The position numbers and the translations under genes were made by a program. Positions 9,013 through 18,224 of a stretch of DNA of 64,000 bases are shown here, in pieces. Each line of letters opens with the position of its first letter. Position 1 is the stretch's first letter. This DNA is from Bacteroidota bacterium (lineage in GTDB: Bacteria; Spirochaetota; Spirochaetia; JABMQR01). The stretch spans positions 21,680 to 85,679 of the forward strand of contig JABMQR010000208.1 in the NCBI GenBank assembly GCA_013202335.1, given 5' to 3'. The notes under the pieces are model-generated. The model saw nothing but the letters and a program-made list of their open reading frames with translations, did not search any database and was not told the origin of the DNA.

Positions 9013-9621
9013 TTAATCCGTCAGCTCAACTTTACTGATTACCGTAAAATCATGAGGAACATAATCCCGAACCACACAAATATGACTCGAGTATTCGGCA
9101 ACCCATGGAATTATTTCTTCAGGTTCGAAGTAGGCATATTTTTCACTCTGCACCGGATGATCCGGATCCAGAAGATTAAACACAACCCACTTCGAAGCTA
9201 CCTTAAAAAAAACCGGCAGTGCCTTCTGAAGGAATTCTCTGTTGTTTCCCAAATTCAGATTGAAAATCCCTGAACTATACACAACATCATATTCGCTCTC
9301 ATGGAACAACTCACGAGAAAACATATCACCTGAAAGAAAGGAAGCATCAGGATAGCGCCTTCCCGCCTCATTCACCATATCATCCAGAATATCAATTCCT
9401 GTATAAGATACATCAATTCCTCTTTCCCGAATAAACCCATATAAATCACCCAATCCACAGCCGACATCTAGAATCGACAGACCGGAGAGATCCAGTTTGT
9501 CAGTCAGAGCGCTGAAACGACCAAGGTGCGCATCTTCACTCTCCCAATCAAGTATTTGGTAACCCCTGTCCATGGAATTGATCCGAGGTGAGTAATGTTT
9601 CTCAATCATCTTCTTTTGCAT
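9013..9621 (-). CDS. Class I SAM-dependent methyltransferase
   Basis: A 202-residue Rossmann-fold methyltransferase. Motif I is ILDVGCGLGDLYGFI (residues 50-64), followed by the acidic end of strand 2 (YTGIDILDDMV) and motif IV around YDVVYSSGIFNLN. The substrate cannot be told from the sequence. The N-terminal KHYSPRINSMDRGYQILDWESE fits the general UbiE/trans-aconitate-like group. The gene has its own promoter (9628-9656) with the -10 box 6 bases from the ATG and converges on lplA. A short AT-rich gap of about 28 bases separates the two genes. Confidence 0.75.
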   Translation of the reverse strand: MQKKMIEKHYSPRINSMDRGYQILDWESEDAHLGRFSALTDKLDLSGLSILDVGCGLGDLYGFIRERGIDVSYTGIDILDDMVNEAGRRYPDASFLSGDMFSRELFHESEYDVVYSSGIFNLNLGNNREFLQKALPVFFKVASKWVVFNLLDPDHPVQSEKYAYFEPEEIIPWVAEYSSHICVVRDYVPHDFTVISKVELTD

Positions 9622-9627
9622 AGCATC

Positions 9628-9656
9628 AGTATACTAAGAGACAAACCAAGTGTCAT
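9628..9656 (-). promoter_or_regulatory. Promoter of the methyltransferase gene (predicted leaderless)
   Basis: On the minus strand ATGACA (9656-9651), 17 bases, TATACT (9633-9628), then 6 bases and the ATG at 9621. No Shine-Dalgarno sequence is present. Confidence 0.6.
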
Positions 9657-9674
9657 CATAATTAGAGAAAAACC

Positions 9675-9703
9675 ATGACACTAACGTGAAAATACATTAT
9701 AAT
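9675..9703 (+). promoter_or_regulatory. Promoter of the peptide-binding protein gene
   Basis: ATGACA (9675-9680), 17 bases, TATAAT (9698-9703). Transcription should start near 9710, just at AACGGAGG (9710-9717), a strong ribosome-binding site that faces an ATG at 9721 in another frame rather than the gene start at 9746. Confidence 0.65.
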
Positions 9704-9745
9704 CCCAAGTAACGGAGGCAATGGTATTAACCCAATGGAAATTAT

Positions 9746-11371
9746 ATGCACAAATTAAGAAAACTTCTTGCAGCAATAATTCTTATAAGTTCAATCATCC
9801 CTGCTCTTACGAGTGCTGCTCTGATCCCAAAAAAATCAGAATCTCCTGTCCAACTGCGTAAATCATCTGAGTTTGTTATAGCAATTGAAATGGATGAAGA
9901 ACCTTTTACTTTCAATCCGCATAAATCAACAAATATCAACTCAGCCCAGCTGCTTACCGCGATTGCAGAGGGACTGGTTACATACCACCCTTCATCATTA
10001 GATCCGGTTCCCGGTGCAGCAAATTTTATTGAGACATCTGAGGATGGACTGACATGGACTATATCAATTCGTAAAGATGCAAAATTCAGCAACGGTGATC
10101 CTATTACGGCATATACATTTTTCAACACATGGTTTCACCTTATCCAACAGGAAACCGCAGGGGATATGGCTTCTCTTCTTGATATCATTAAGGGTGTACG
10201 TGCATACCGCACCGGCCAAGAAACAAACAAAAGTGATGTTGGAATAAAAGCACTTAACCTGCATACACTTGAGCTGCAGCTAACAACACCGGCACCTTAC
10301 CTTCTCAACATATTGTGTCATCATATTTTTACCGCAATACATCCGGACAATCTGAGAAATCTTGACAACATAACCTCTGAATCTTTTATCAGCAGCGGCC
10401 CCTATCAAATTGTTTCGGTAAATGAAGAAGAAATTTATCTGGAAAAAAATCCATATTACTGGGACAAGGATAATGTAAAGTCAGAACATATCAGGATCGA
10501 ATTACGCGAATCAGGTCTTGATCTTCTCATTGATTTTTCAGGAGAACTTGTTCATTGGTCAGAAGCCTATATCCGGATACCGCTTCTTTATGATGAAAAT
10601 GATGTTATCGTTTATCCTGAGTACTCTACCGGATTTTACTATTTCTCAGAAAATTCCGGACCGTATTCAATGCCTAAAGTTCGTGAAGCCCTGACACTGC
10701 TCATCCCCTGGGATGAAATACGGGAGAGCGGAAATTATATATACCCAACTGAAACATTAGTCCCTCAGGACTCTCTCTATTTCGGATCAAACGGAATTCC
10801 TGAAGCTAATCGGGAATTAGCATTCCAGCTCCTTGAGGAAGCCGGTTTTGCAAACGGTACCGGACTGCCGATAATCCATCTGGCCATTCACCCCGGTGAA
10901 GTGCTTGAAGAGATCACTGATCAGATTACTGATATCTGGAGTTCTGAACTCGGAATTACGGTAATTATTGATGTTGTCCCTTTCTCAGTTTATCTGGGAG
11001 ATCCGGAAAATTCTCCCTATACCATGGGATTCATTACATGGATCGGCGACTTCTACGATCCATATAGTTTTCTAAATTTATGGTTGTCAGATAGTAATTT
11101 CAATCCGGGAAAATATCAGAATCCGGAATTTGACTCACTCATCAGGAAAGGCCTTGAACAGGAAAATGATGTTGATCGCTTTGTCTATTTCCGTGAAGCA
11201 GAGAATATTCTTCTCCAGCAAGCAGCTGTAATTCCCATCTATCACGGTGTATCGGTTAATTTTATCAATACTGATATTGTTTCCGGCTGGTACCCAAACT
11301 TTCTGGATATTCATCCGTTCAAGTATTTTGATACCCATGAACCAAGTTTGGAAAATTCAAACTCTTTCTAA
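9746..11371 (+). CDS. Peptide ABC transporter substrate-binding protein (OppA family)
   Basis: A 541-residue solute-binding protein of family 5. A signal peptide occupies residues 1-25 (basic MHKLRK, hydrophobic core, cleavage near SAA), so it should be periplasmic. The family signature FNPHKSTNINSAQLLTAIAEGLV, DGLTWTISIRKDAKFSNGDPITAYTF and the late ADINIYH-like VIPIYHGVSVNF are present. OppA-type proteins bind oligopeptides or glycosides. No permease or ATPase genes flank it, so it is an orphan receptor. The only in-frame start is ATG 9746 with a modest GGAA 5 bases upstream; the better GGAGG further upstream serves another frame. Confidence 0.88.
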   Translation: MHKLRKLLAAIILISSIIPALTSAALIPKKSESPVQLRKSSEFVIAIEMDEEPFTFNPHKSTNINSAQLLTAIAEGLVTYHPSSLDPVPGAANFIETSEDGLTWTISIRKDAKFSNGDPITAYTFFNTWFHLIQQETAGDMASLLDIIKGVRAYRTGQETNKSDVGIKALNLHTLELQLTTPAPYLLNILCHHIFTAIHPDNLRNLDNITSESFISSGPYQIVSVNEEEIYLEKNPYYWDKDNVKSEHIRIELRESGLDLLIDFSGELVHWSEAYIRIPLLYDENDVIVYPEYSTGFYYFSENSGPYSMPKVREALTLLIPWDEIRESGNYIYPTETLVPQDSLYFGSNGIPEANRELAFQLLEEAGFANGTGLPIIHLAIHPGEVLEEITDQITDIWSSELGITVIIDVVPFSVYLGDPENSPYTMGFITWIGDFYDPYSFLNLWLSDSNFNPGKYQNPEFDSLIRKGLEQENDVDRFVYFREAENILLQQAAVIPIYHGVSVNFINTDIVSGWYPNFLDIHPFKYFDTHEPSLENSNSF

Positions 11372-11402
11372 CCAGCATCATCTTAAGTTGTCATGATAGG
11401 TG

Positions 11403-12983
11403 TTAATCCCTTCCATACATCTGAACCATCTCTCTAAATCTGGAAGAAGTCTGTTTATCTGCCGCACCTGGAAGCATTCTCCACGACCAGTTACTGCTGC
11501 CGACAGTAGAGGGGGTATTCATCCGGCAATCAGTTCCGAGAGAAAGCAGATCCTGCATAGGGAATATCGCGTAACGAGCCCGGGAAACCAGCACCTGACG
11601 CATCATGGACCAGGAAATATCATCTCCCGATCTGGCAAGGTACCTGCGTACCAGATCTTTCTCATCTTCATTGAGGTTCATGTACCACCCAAGAGTTGTA
11701 TCATTATCATGCGTACCGGTATAGGCAACACAGTTTGCTGGATAGTTGTGAGGCAGAAAATCATTCGACGCATCCAGCACTCCATGTTCTGTATGATCAA
11801 AAGCAAACTGTAATATCTTCATACCGGGAAGATTAAATCCGTCACGCAGTGCTATAACCTCAGAGGTCATCACACCAAGATCTTCAGCAATGATCGGGAT
11901 ATCTCCCAGTTCATGCTGAATCCGCGCAAACAGCTTATGACCCGGAGCCTTAACCCACTTACCGTTAATCGCAGTCTCTTCACCAGTCTCAACTTCCCAG
12001 TAAGCTTCCAATCCTCTGAAATGGTCTATTCTGACAATATCAGTCTGTTCCAGAGCCTTCCTGATCCGAAGCACCCACCACTGCAGGATGTCTTCTTCAC
12101 GATGATCCCAGTCATAAACCGGAGTCCCCCAAAGCTGACCTGTTTCACTAAAAAAATCAGGAGGCACCCCCGATTGGGCTGAGAATTTCCCTTTTTCATC
12201 AGTTTTAAATAAATCCAGATTAACCCAGGTATCTGCGCTGTCAGCCGCTACGAAAATGGGAACATCTCCTATAAATTCTATTCCTTTGCTATTTACATAC
12301 TGCTTCAGGGCAGACCATTGTTCATAAAAAAAATACTGCAGGACTTTCTGAATCGAAACCTCTTCAGCATACTCATGATACCACCTGGCAAGTACATCAG
12401 GATCACGATATCCGAGCCCCTGCTCCCAGGTTAAAAACCATCTTGAGTCATTATATTTTTCTGTTGCAACTGCAAACAGAGCATAGTCATCAAGCCAGTT
12501 ATTATTTTCAACACAAAATTTCTCGTACTCGGATCTCTCTTCACTACCGGCAGATTCAATAAACTTTTCTGCTGCTGCTGTAAGAAGATCTTTTTTCCAT
12601 AACTCGACAAGTGAGAAATCTACTCTTGTATTCGTTTCCGCAGACGCAGGCGCAAACGATCTCCCATCTCCACCTCCACCCTGAAAATCAGGGATCCCGT
12701 GCAGCTGTTTTTCTGACAGCAGCCCTTTTTCAACAAGCAAGTCAAGACTTATCAGAAAGGTATTCCCGGCAAAGGTTGATCTGGCTGAATAGGGAGAGTT
12801 ACCATAGCCCGTTGGGCCAAGAGGAAGTATCTGCCAGAGCTTTGCTGAACAGTCCGAAACGAAGTCTGCAAACCTATATGCTTCATACCCAAAATCACCA
12901 ATCCCATAGGTTCCGGGAAGAGATGTCGGGTGTAAAAGTATTCCAGAAAACCGATCATTTTTCATATTTTTATTATACGGCAT
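11403..12983 (-). CDS. malQ: 4-alpha-glucanotransferase
   Basis: MalQ (GH77, amylomaltase) transfers maltodextrin segments and releases glucose. Clear family blocks: SGILLHPTSLPGTYGIGDFG at the start of the barrel, GDVPIFVAADSADTWVN, the catalytic nucleophile in VRIDHFRGLEAYWEV, the acid/base in IIAEDLGVMT and the transition-state aspartate in YTGTHDNDTTLGWY. The ATG at 12983 (MPYNKNMKN) has AAAGGG 8 bases upstream; the track-length extension of 21 residues looks non-coding and overlaps the carD promoter. It lies apart from the maltodextrin transport cluster but probably feeds on its products. Divergent from carD. Confidence 0.95.
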   Translation of the reverse strand: MPYNKNMKNDRFSGILLHPTSLPGTYGIGDFGYEAYRFADFVSDCSAKLWQILPLGPTGYGNSPYSARSTFAGNTFLISLDLLVEKGLLSEKQLHGIPDFQGGGGDGRSFAPASAETNTRVDFSLVELWKKDLLTAAAEKFIESAGSEERSEYEKFCVENNNWLDDYALFAVATEKYNDSRWFLTWEQGLGYRDPDVLARWYHEYAEEVSIQKVLQYFFYEQWSALKQYVNSKGIEFIGDVPIFVAADSADTWVNLDLFKTDEKGKFSAQSGVPPDFFSETGQLWGTPVYDWDHREEDILQWWVLRIRKALEQTDIVRIDHFRGLEAYWEVETGEETAINGKWVKAPGHKLFARIQHELGDIPIIAEDLGVMTSEVIALRDGFNLPGMKILQFAFDHTEHGVLDASNDFLPHNYPANCVAYTGTHDNDTTLGWYMNLNEDEKDLVRRYLARSGDDISWSMMRQVLVSRARYAIFPMQDLLSLGTDCRMNTPSTVGSSNWSWRMLPGAADKQTSSRFREMVQMYGRD

Positions 12984-12993
12984 TTCATTCCCT

Positions 12994-13022
12994 TTGACTA
13001 TCCTGACACTATTGAGTATAAT
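12994..13022 (+). promoter_or_regulatory. Promoter of carD (predicted leaderless)
   Basis: TTGACT (12994-12999), a 17-base spacer and TATAAT (13017-13022): close to the consensus. Seven bases separate the -10 box from the ATG at 13030, and no Shine-Dalgarno sequence is present. A divergent malQ promoter (TTGATT, 17 bases, TATTAT) overlaps it on the other strand. Confidence 0.75.
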
Positions 13023-13029
13023 ACATTCT

Positions 13030-13533
13030 ATGAATTCTACAATCAAAAAAACGGCATTTTCAGTTGGTGAGCATATCGTATACCCCCTTCAGGGCGTGGG
13101 TCTCATTAAGGAAATTGAGGATAGAGATTTTAAGGGAAATTCCATTTCCTATTACATTATTTATCTTGATATAACAGACATGACAGTAATGATCCCTGTT
13201 GAAAAAGCGGAAGAGCTGGGAATCAGAGGTATAGTTACTCCAATAGAGTCACAGGAAGCTCTGGATTCACTATCCAGTATATATGAACCTGTAACTATTG
13301 ACTGGAAGCTCCGTTACCAAATGAATTTAGATCTTCTCAAAGAGGGCACAGTCGTATCAATTGCATCTGTAGTTCAGGCCCTATATCACAGAAGTAAAAT
13401 TAAAGAACTCCCGGTTCAGGAACGCAAACTCTTTGACAATGCATTGAAAATCCTCATAGATGAAATGTCATTTTCCTTCAACAAAGATAAAAAAGAGATT
13501 GAGGAGATGATCTTCACCAGACTGGAAGCCTAG
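13030..13533 (+). CDS. CarD-family transcription regulator
   Basis: A 167-residue protein with an N-terminal CarD/CdnL/TRCF RNA-polymerase-interacting domain (FSVGEHIVYPLQGVGLIKEIED, residues 8-29) and a C-terminal helical DNA-contacting part. CarD binds the RNA polymerase beta subunit and stabilises open complexes, including at rRNA promoters. ATG 13030 is chosen because the promoter occupies 12994-13022; an upstream in-frame start would lie inside it. The stop TAG is followed directly by the GTG of ispD, so the three genes form one operon, an order also familiar from treponemes. A leaderless carD would make the regulator translation respond to 70S rather than 30S initiation (inference). Confidence 0.85.
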   Translation: MNSTIKKTAFSVGEHIVYPLQGVGLIKEIEDRDFKGNSISYYIIYLDITDMTVMIPVEKAEELGIRGIVTPIESQEALDSLSSIYEPVTIDWKLRYQMNLDLLKEGTVVSIASVVQALYHRSKIKELPVQERKLFDNALKILIDEMSFSFNKDKKEIEEMIFTRLEA

Positions 13534-14286
13534 GTGACTGCCCGGACGCCTGTATCCATTTTAATAACTGCAGCAGGACTCAGTTCAAGATTTAGAGAAA
13601 CATCCGGCAACTACAATCACCAAAAAAAAGAGTTCCACTCTCTACATGGCGAACCTGTTCTCAACAGAACTATCCGTATATTTTTTGAAGCACTCTGTGA
13701 TTCAGCATATATACCCGAACTCTTAATAATAACCTGCACTCCGGGTCTCTCCACAGAAACCGGTGAAATTGTGAAAACCTTGAATATTCCTGCCCGAACT
13801 AAGATTCTGCTTGTTGAAGGTGGATGCACACGTCAGGAATCTGTGCGTAATGGACTTGAGAAGATTGCAGCAGTAACCACTTTAGATACTCCTCCAAAAC
13901 TTGTACTGATTCATGATGCCTCACGCCCATGGGTAACAAAAGAAATAATACTCTCTACCCTTGAGACTGCTCAAGTCTTTGGCGGAGCCGCACCAGTAAT
14001 CCCGCAGGTTGATGCCCTAAAATCCATCGATAAAGATGGATTAATTGATGGACATTATGACCGTGGACGTTTTGTCGGCGTTCAAACTCCACAGACCTTT
14101 TGGTTTCCTGAAATACTATCAGCCCACAAGCTGGCAAAGCAGCATAATAAAATATGTTATGATGATACCGAGGTTTTTACTGATTGGGGCGGAAAAGTTA
14201 AAACCATTCCGGGAGATCCGGCGAACAGGAAAATTACTTTTTATTCAGATATAACTATTTCCAGCGGCCAGGGAGCACACAACTAA
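13534..14286 (+). CDS. ispD: 2-C-methyl-D-erythritol 4-phosphate cytidylyltransferase
   Basis: IspD makes CDP-methylerythritol in the non-mevalonate isoprenoid pathway. The N-terminal nucleotide-binding loop ITAAGLSSRFRE (residues 8-19), the GGCTRQESVRNGL block, LIHDASRPWV and the C-terminal CYDDTEVF with KITFYSD are typical. Start is GTG at 13534, immediately after the carD stop, with the end of carD providing no strong ribosome-binding site, so translation is likely coupled. The overlap TAATG joins it to ispF. In some relatives ispD and ispF are fused; here they are separate frames. Confidence 0.93.
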   Translation: MTARTPVSILITAAGLSSRFRETSGNYNHQKKEFHSLHGEPVLNRTIRIFFEALCDSAYIPELLIITCTPGLSTETGEIVKTLNIPARTKILLVEGGCTRQESVRNGLEKIAAVTTLDTPPKLVLIHDASRPWVTKEIILSTLETAQVFGGAAPVIPQVDALKSIDKDGLIDGHYDRGRFVGVQTPQTFWFPEILSAHKLAKQHNKICYDDTEVFTDWGGKVKTIPGDPANRKITFYSDITISSGQGAHN

Positions 14287-14777
14287 TGAGAATTGGATTT
14301 GGCAGTGATACACATAAATTGGTTCAGGGAAAACCGTTAATAATTGGCGGTATATCCATTGATTCTCCGACTGGAGCTGAAGCACATTCTGATGGTGATG
14401 TACTAATTCATGCACTTATTGATGCACTGTTAGGCGCTGCAGCAGCAGGAGATATCGGAAAACTCTTTCCACCCGAAGACTCAAAATGGAAAGATGCAAA
14501 CAGTATGGATTTATTGGAAATTGCCATTGAGAAAGTACGGGTTGCCGGATTCTCATTGGGAAATATAGATTCTGTAATCCACCTGGAAAAACCCAGCCTC
14601 AAACCCTACAAAAATGCAATCCAAAAAAATCTGGCAGACTTTCTCCTGATGGATACCGATCATGTATCCATTAAAGCAAAAACTGCTGAAGGGTTAGGAC
14701 CAGTTGGTTTGGGAGAGAGCCTCTCTGCAGAGGTGGTTGTTCTTCTTGAGAAAACAGAGCCTGATGCCTGGGTCTAA
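14286..14777 (+). CDS. ispF: 2-C-methyl-D-erythritol 2,4-cyclodiphosphate synthase
   Basis: IspF cyclises CDP-methylerythritol 2-phosphate, two steps after IspD. The zinc-binding N-terminus GFGSDTHKL and the HSDGDVLIHALIDALLGAA block are intact; the C-terminal IKAKTAEGLGPVGLGES completes the active site. At 163 residues it has the family length. Its ATG overlaps the ispD stop by one base. IspE, the step between, is not in the window. The operon ends here; the nearest hairpin belongs to the convergent gene. Confidence 0.94.
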   Translation: MRIGFGSDTHKLVQGKPLIIGGISIDSPTGAEAHSDGDVLIHALIDALLGAAAAGDIGKLFPPEDSKWKDANSMDLLEIAIEKVRVAGFSLGNIDSVIHLEKPSLKPYKNAIQKNLADFLLMDTDHVSIKAKTAEGLGPVGLGESLSAEVVVLLEKTEPDAWV

Positions 14778-14791
14778 AACACTTTTACTGC

Positions 14792-14820
14792 AAAAAAAAG
14801 AACCAGCATATAGCCGGTTC
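14792..14820 (-). terminator. Rho-independent terminator of the RecA-like ATPase gene
   Basis: GAACCAGC (14800-14807) pairs with GCCGGTTC (14813-14820), with one G-U pair and a 5-base loop. Read on the minus strand it is followed by eight T residues. It lies about 60 bases past the stop of the ATPase gene and also faces the end of ispF. Confidence 0.75.
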
Positions 14821-14880
14821 CTCTTTATATATAGTCTCCAGATTAGTACTCTAAATAAATTAGTACTTTAATTCCGTTCC

Positions 14881-15585
14881 TTACTCTTCTGATATCAACA
14901 TTGTTTTAGGATCAAGTTTTAAAGCCATCTTGTGGGGCTCAAGGCTGCCGTGATCGCGTACTACTGTCATCTGCACATGATCATCCTTATATTTAAGACC
15001 GATCAATACATCAAGTTTATCAAGTACTTTACTCAATGTCTCAGGGACACCATACTGATCCACCTCTACATCCTTTTTAACAGGAGAAACACTAAACCAG
15101 ATTTCAATATTCATCTCAGCGGCAAATTCCTTGATTTTATCCAGATCGGATTCTTCTATGATTGTCATCTTGTACCCATCAAAAAATACCGTATCCGCTT
15201 TAAATCCACCATCTTTGATCATCGCCTTAAGACTATTCAGAATCTGCTCTACAGATGCATTGTCCTGACTAAAATTCATAATTACACGATGTTTGATTAC
15301 TTCATCGTGAACATCCATGGCATCCTCAAGATCTCTCTTCTTTGAAATCTCTTTAAATATATCTTCGTACCATGAAATCACATGGCTGACATTCCGGGAA
15401 AATGAGACATGAATAACCTGCTCATTTTTAAACAGTTTATCAGTTGCCATATGCACCAGACATGCTGTTTTCCCTATTCCCTGCCGGGACGCTATTACTC
15501 CAAGCTTACCTTTACCAAGGCCTCCGTGAATGGATTTCTCCAAAATCCGCAAAGGACTTCTTTTAATTAATTCTTCTCTAACCAT
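14881..15585 (-). CDS. RecA-fold ATPase of unknown function
   Basis: A 234-residue P-loop protein. Walker A is ASRQGIGKTACLV (residues 32-44) and a Walker B-like strand ends in DTVFFDGYKM (about residues 130-140), the arrangement of RecA/DnaB/KaiC-type ATPases. The C-terminal part (VVRDHGSLEPHKMALKLDPKTM) resembles the end of such cores. No DNA-binding or helicase N-terminal domain is present. It is preceded by GGAGG at the right distance and sits downstream of fusA on the same strand, so it may be co-transcribed with it. I do not recognise a specific function; it could be a single-domain regulator ATPase. Confidence 0.6.
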   Translation of the reverse strand: MVREELIKRSPLRILEKSIHGGLGKGKLGVIASRQGIGKTACLVHMATDKLFKNEQVIHVSFSRNVSHVISWYEDIFKEISKKRDLEDAMDVHDEVIKHRVIMNFSQDNASVEQILNSLKAMIKDGGFKADTVFFDGYKMTIIEESDLDKIKEFAAEMNIEIWFSVSPVKKDVEVDQYGVPETLSKVLDKLDVLIGLKYKDDHVQMTVVRDHGSLEPHKMALKLDPKTMLISEE

Positions 15586-15691
15586 CTATTTATTCCCTCC
15601 AAACAGGTAGGAATCTTTCAACAACAAATAATGATCTTACACCAGCTGCTTGCTGAAATTTCCCGGATATTTCCGAAAACTGAAATGGATC

Positions 15692-17779
15692 CTATTTTCC
15701 GGATTCCTTTCTTCTCTTCTCTTCATAGGCTTTTTTAAGTTCCTCAGAAACACTCTGCGGTACTTTGCCGTATTTTGAAAACTCCATGGTAAATTCAGCT
15801 TTACCCTGAGACATCGATCTAAGGGTTGTTGAATATCCAAACATTTCACTCAACGGTACATCCGCTTCAACGGTACAGAAGGTTCCTTCCTCAACCGCGC
15901 TTACAATTATACCACGACGCTGGTTAATACTGCCAAAAATATTACCCTGAAATTCTGTAGGTCCTTCAACACTTACTTTCATGATCGGTTCAAGAATAAT
16001 AGGTTTAGCCCTTGGATATACATCACGGAAAGCACCAAGCGAAGCTGACTGAAAAGCCATATCCGATGAGTCTACAGCATGATACTGACCATCATTGATG
16101 GTAATCTTAATTCCGACTATCGGGAATCCAATCAATGTGCCTTTGGATAAGGCTGACTTAAAACCCTTGTTACAGGACGGAATGTATTCGGTGGGAATAA
16201 CACCACCTTTAATCTTATCAATAAACTCATAATCACTCTCATGATTTGGTTCAATAAAACCGGCAACACGTCCATACTGTCCTGAACCACCAGTCTGTTT
16301 CTTATGCGTATAATTAAAATCAGCCATTTTGCTGATAGTCTCTCTATAGGCTACCTGTGGCCTGCCTGTTTCAACTTCCGCTTTATACTCCCGTTTCATT
16401 CTCTCGATATAGACCTCAAGATGCAGCTCACCCATTCCCTGAACGATAGTCTGATTTGACTCAGCATCTACGTAAGTTCTGAATGTAGGATCTTCCTTGG
16501 TAAAACGGTTGAGGGCTTTCGCCATATTATCAGCGGACTTTTTATCTATAGGGTCGATTGCAAGGCTGATTACCGGATTCGGCACAAACATACTTGTCAT
16601 GGATACATTCAGCTTTGGTGCACAAAATGTATCACCTGATGCACACTCAATTCCGAACAATGCAGCTATATCACCACATCCAGCTTCCTGAATATCTTCC
16701 ATATTACTTGCATGCATACGTACCAGACGGCCAACTTTGAATTTCTTTCTGGACCGTACATTATAGAGCTCATCACCTTTTTTGATAGATCCCTGATATA
16801 CACGTATATAGGTGAGCTGTCCGTACTGACCATCCTCCAGCTTAAAGGCAAGAGCGACATTAGGTTTTGTCTCATCTGACTCAAGTACAATCTCTTTTTC
16901 ATCGTCATTCAAATCAAGGGCTTTATTCACAACTTCAGTGGGATTAGGAAGGAATTTTACCACTGCATCCATTAATGGCTGAATACCCTTGTTCTTATAG
17001 GCTGTTCCCATAAACACCGGGGTCAGATCAAGAGAGAGTGTTCCCAGTCTGACTGCATCTAAAATCAATTCCTCAGTAACAGTCTCTTCCAACATTGCTT
17101 CCATGAGCTCATCAGAATAGAGGGATACTGCATCAAGCATTTCCTCACGTTTTTCCTCAGCTTCAGCCAGGAGTTTCGCAGGAATCTCTTCATACCGAAC
17201 CTCTTCACCCTGAGGTCCGTCAAAGTAAATCCCCTTCATGGTAATTAAATCGATAACACCTTCCATTCGATCTTCAAGACCAATAGGAATCTGCATAAGT
17301 ACTGCTTTATGCCCAAGTTTGGTAATTAGCTGTTCTTTAACTTTATAGGGATCTGCACCGGTTCTGTCACATTTATTAATAAAAGCTACTCTTGGTACAT
17401 TGTATCGTTTCATCTGACGGTCTACGGTTATTGATTGTGACTGAACACCACCAACCGAACAGAGAACCAGAACTGCTCCATCAAGAACACGAAGAGACCG
17501 TTCAACTTCAATGGTAAAGTCCACGTGACCCGGAGTGTCAATAACATTAATGTCATAATCTTTCCAGGTAACATTTGTTGCTGCAGAAGCGATGGTAATT
17601 CCCCTCTCCTTCTCCAGTTCCATAGAGTCCATGGTTGCCCCGACTCCGTCTTTTCCGCGAACCTCATGAATTGCGTGTATTCTGTTACAATAAAACAGCA
17701 TACGCTCTGTAAGTGTAGTTTTTCCTGAGTCAATATGGGCACTTATGCCGATATTTCTCATCCTACTAATGTCTGCCAT
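15692..17779 (-). CDS. fusA: Elongation factor G, spirochaete/mitochondrial-like type
   Basis: A 695-residue translational GTPase that moves tRNA and mRNA after peptide-bond formation. G1 is [15 protein letters not shown] (residues 14-28), G3 DTPGHVDF, G4 NKCD; domains II to V follow, with [16 protein letters not shown] and the domain IV loop. The variant G1 and the switch I sequence ([23 protein letters not shown]) match the spd/mitochondrial-type EF-G1 group rather than classical bacterial EF-G. It has GAGGAAAAAG upstream of the ATG and a small CCCGG/CCGGG hairpin in the leader. Whether a second, classical EF-G exists elsewhere cannot be told. Confidence 0.92.
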   Translation of the reverse strand: MADISRMRNIGISAHIDSGKTTLTERMLFYCNRIHAIHEVRGKDGVGATMDSMELEKERGITIASAATNVTWKDYDINVIDTPGHVDFTIEVERSLRVLDGAVLVLCSVGGVQSQSITVDRQMKRYNVPRVAFINKCDRTGADPYKVKEQLITKLGHKAVLMQIPIGLEDRMEGVIDLITMKGIYFDGPQGEEVRYEEIPAKLLAEAEEKREEMLDAVSLYSDELMEAMLEETVTEELILDAVRLGTLSLDLTPVFMGTAYKNKGIQPLMDAVVKFLPNPTEVVNKALDLNDDEKEIVLESDETKPNVALAFKLEDGQYGQLTYIRVYQGSIKKGDELYNVRSRKKFKVGRLVRMHASNMEDIQEAGCGDIAALFGIECASGDTFCAPKLNVSMTSMFVPNPVISLAIDPIDKKSADNMAKALNRFTKEDPTFRTYVDAESNQTIVQGMGELHLEVYIERMKREYKAEVETGRPQVAYRETISKMADFNYTHKKQTGGSGQYGRVAGFIEPNHESDYEFIDKIKGGVIPTEYIPSCNKGFKSALSKGTLIGFPIVGIKITINDGQYHAVDSSDMAFQSASLGAFRDVYPRAKPIILEPIMKVSVEGPTEFQGNIFGSINQRRGIIVSAVEEGTFCTVEADVPLSEMFGYSTTLRSMSQGKAEFTMEFSKYGKVPQSVSEELKKAYEEKRRKESGK

Positions 17780-18224
17780 ATCTTTTTCCTCATAGTTCCC
17801 CGGTAAATCCCGGGTTTATATTACTCACGCTCAACTACCAAAATCATTACAAACTGTGGTCTACAGATTGATGAGATGCTCATTTTGATGTTCAAGCTAA
17901 ATTTTTTTATGATTTATTAAAAGCTGAAGTTCCCAGCTGCCAGCTGAGTTTTCCAGTCGTCAAGTTTCAATTTAATAAAAAACGCATCGCGACAGGATTC
18001 TAGTATAGTTCCGATTTTTATTCAATCCTTTTTACTTGTGGATTTGCATAAACTGACTAGAACCGTGTACAATAGGGAGGAGCCTGGACAAGGGTACTTG
18101 TCTGGGCAGTTGCTTTGCAACTGCTGGAGGCAGGAGATTACTGAATCTTCTCATTTTTCCAATCTTCCTTCCTCCAGTCTGCTTTCTCCCAATGCCATTG
18201 AATATATAGAAGAAGGAGAACCTT
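17780..18224. other. Long intergenic region between fusA and the HIT gene
   Basis: 445 bases without a credible gene. The part next to fusA holds its leader on the minus strand with a CCCGG/CCGGG hairpin around 17798-17814. The part from 18040 carries a promoter-like TTGCAT (18044-18049), 18 bases, TACAAT (18068-18073), followed by the tightly folded stretch 18075-18190 listed separately, then AAGAAGGAG before the HIT start. The reading frame crossing it on the plus strand has no protein-like sequence. Confidence 0.6.
18075..18190 (+). ncRNA. Candidate structured RNA, four-way junction, of unknown class
   Basis: Exact pairing segments follow one another with almost no gaps. P1 closes the structure: GGGAGGAG (18075-18082) with TTTCTCCC (18183-18190). 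P2 is a 10-bp hairpin (18083-18092 with 18097-18106, loop GGTA). P3 is a 7-bp hairpin (18107-18113 with 18117-18123, loop TTT). P4 pairs CTGGAGG (18124-18130) with CCTCCAG (18171-18177) and holds P5, AGGAGATT (18132-18139) with AATCTTCT (18144-18151). It resembles no tRNA, SRP, 6S or riboswitch core that I recognise. It ends 35 bases before the HIT start, so it may be a leader element or a separate RNA. The promoter-like TACAAT lies only 2 bases before P1, which does not fit a start at 18075. Confidence 0.5.
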
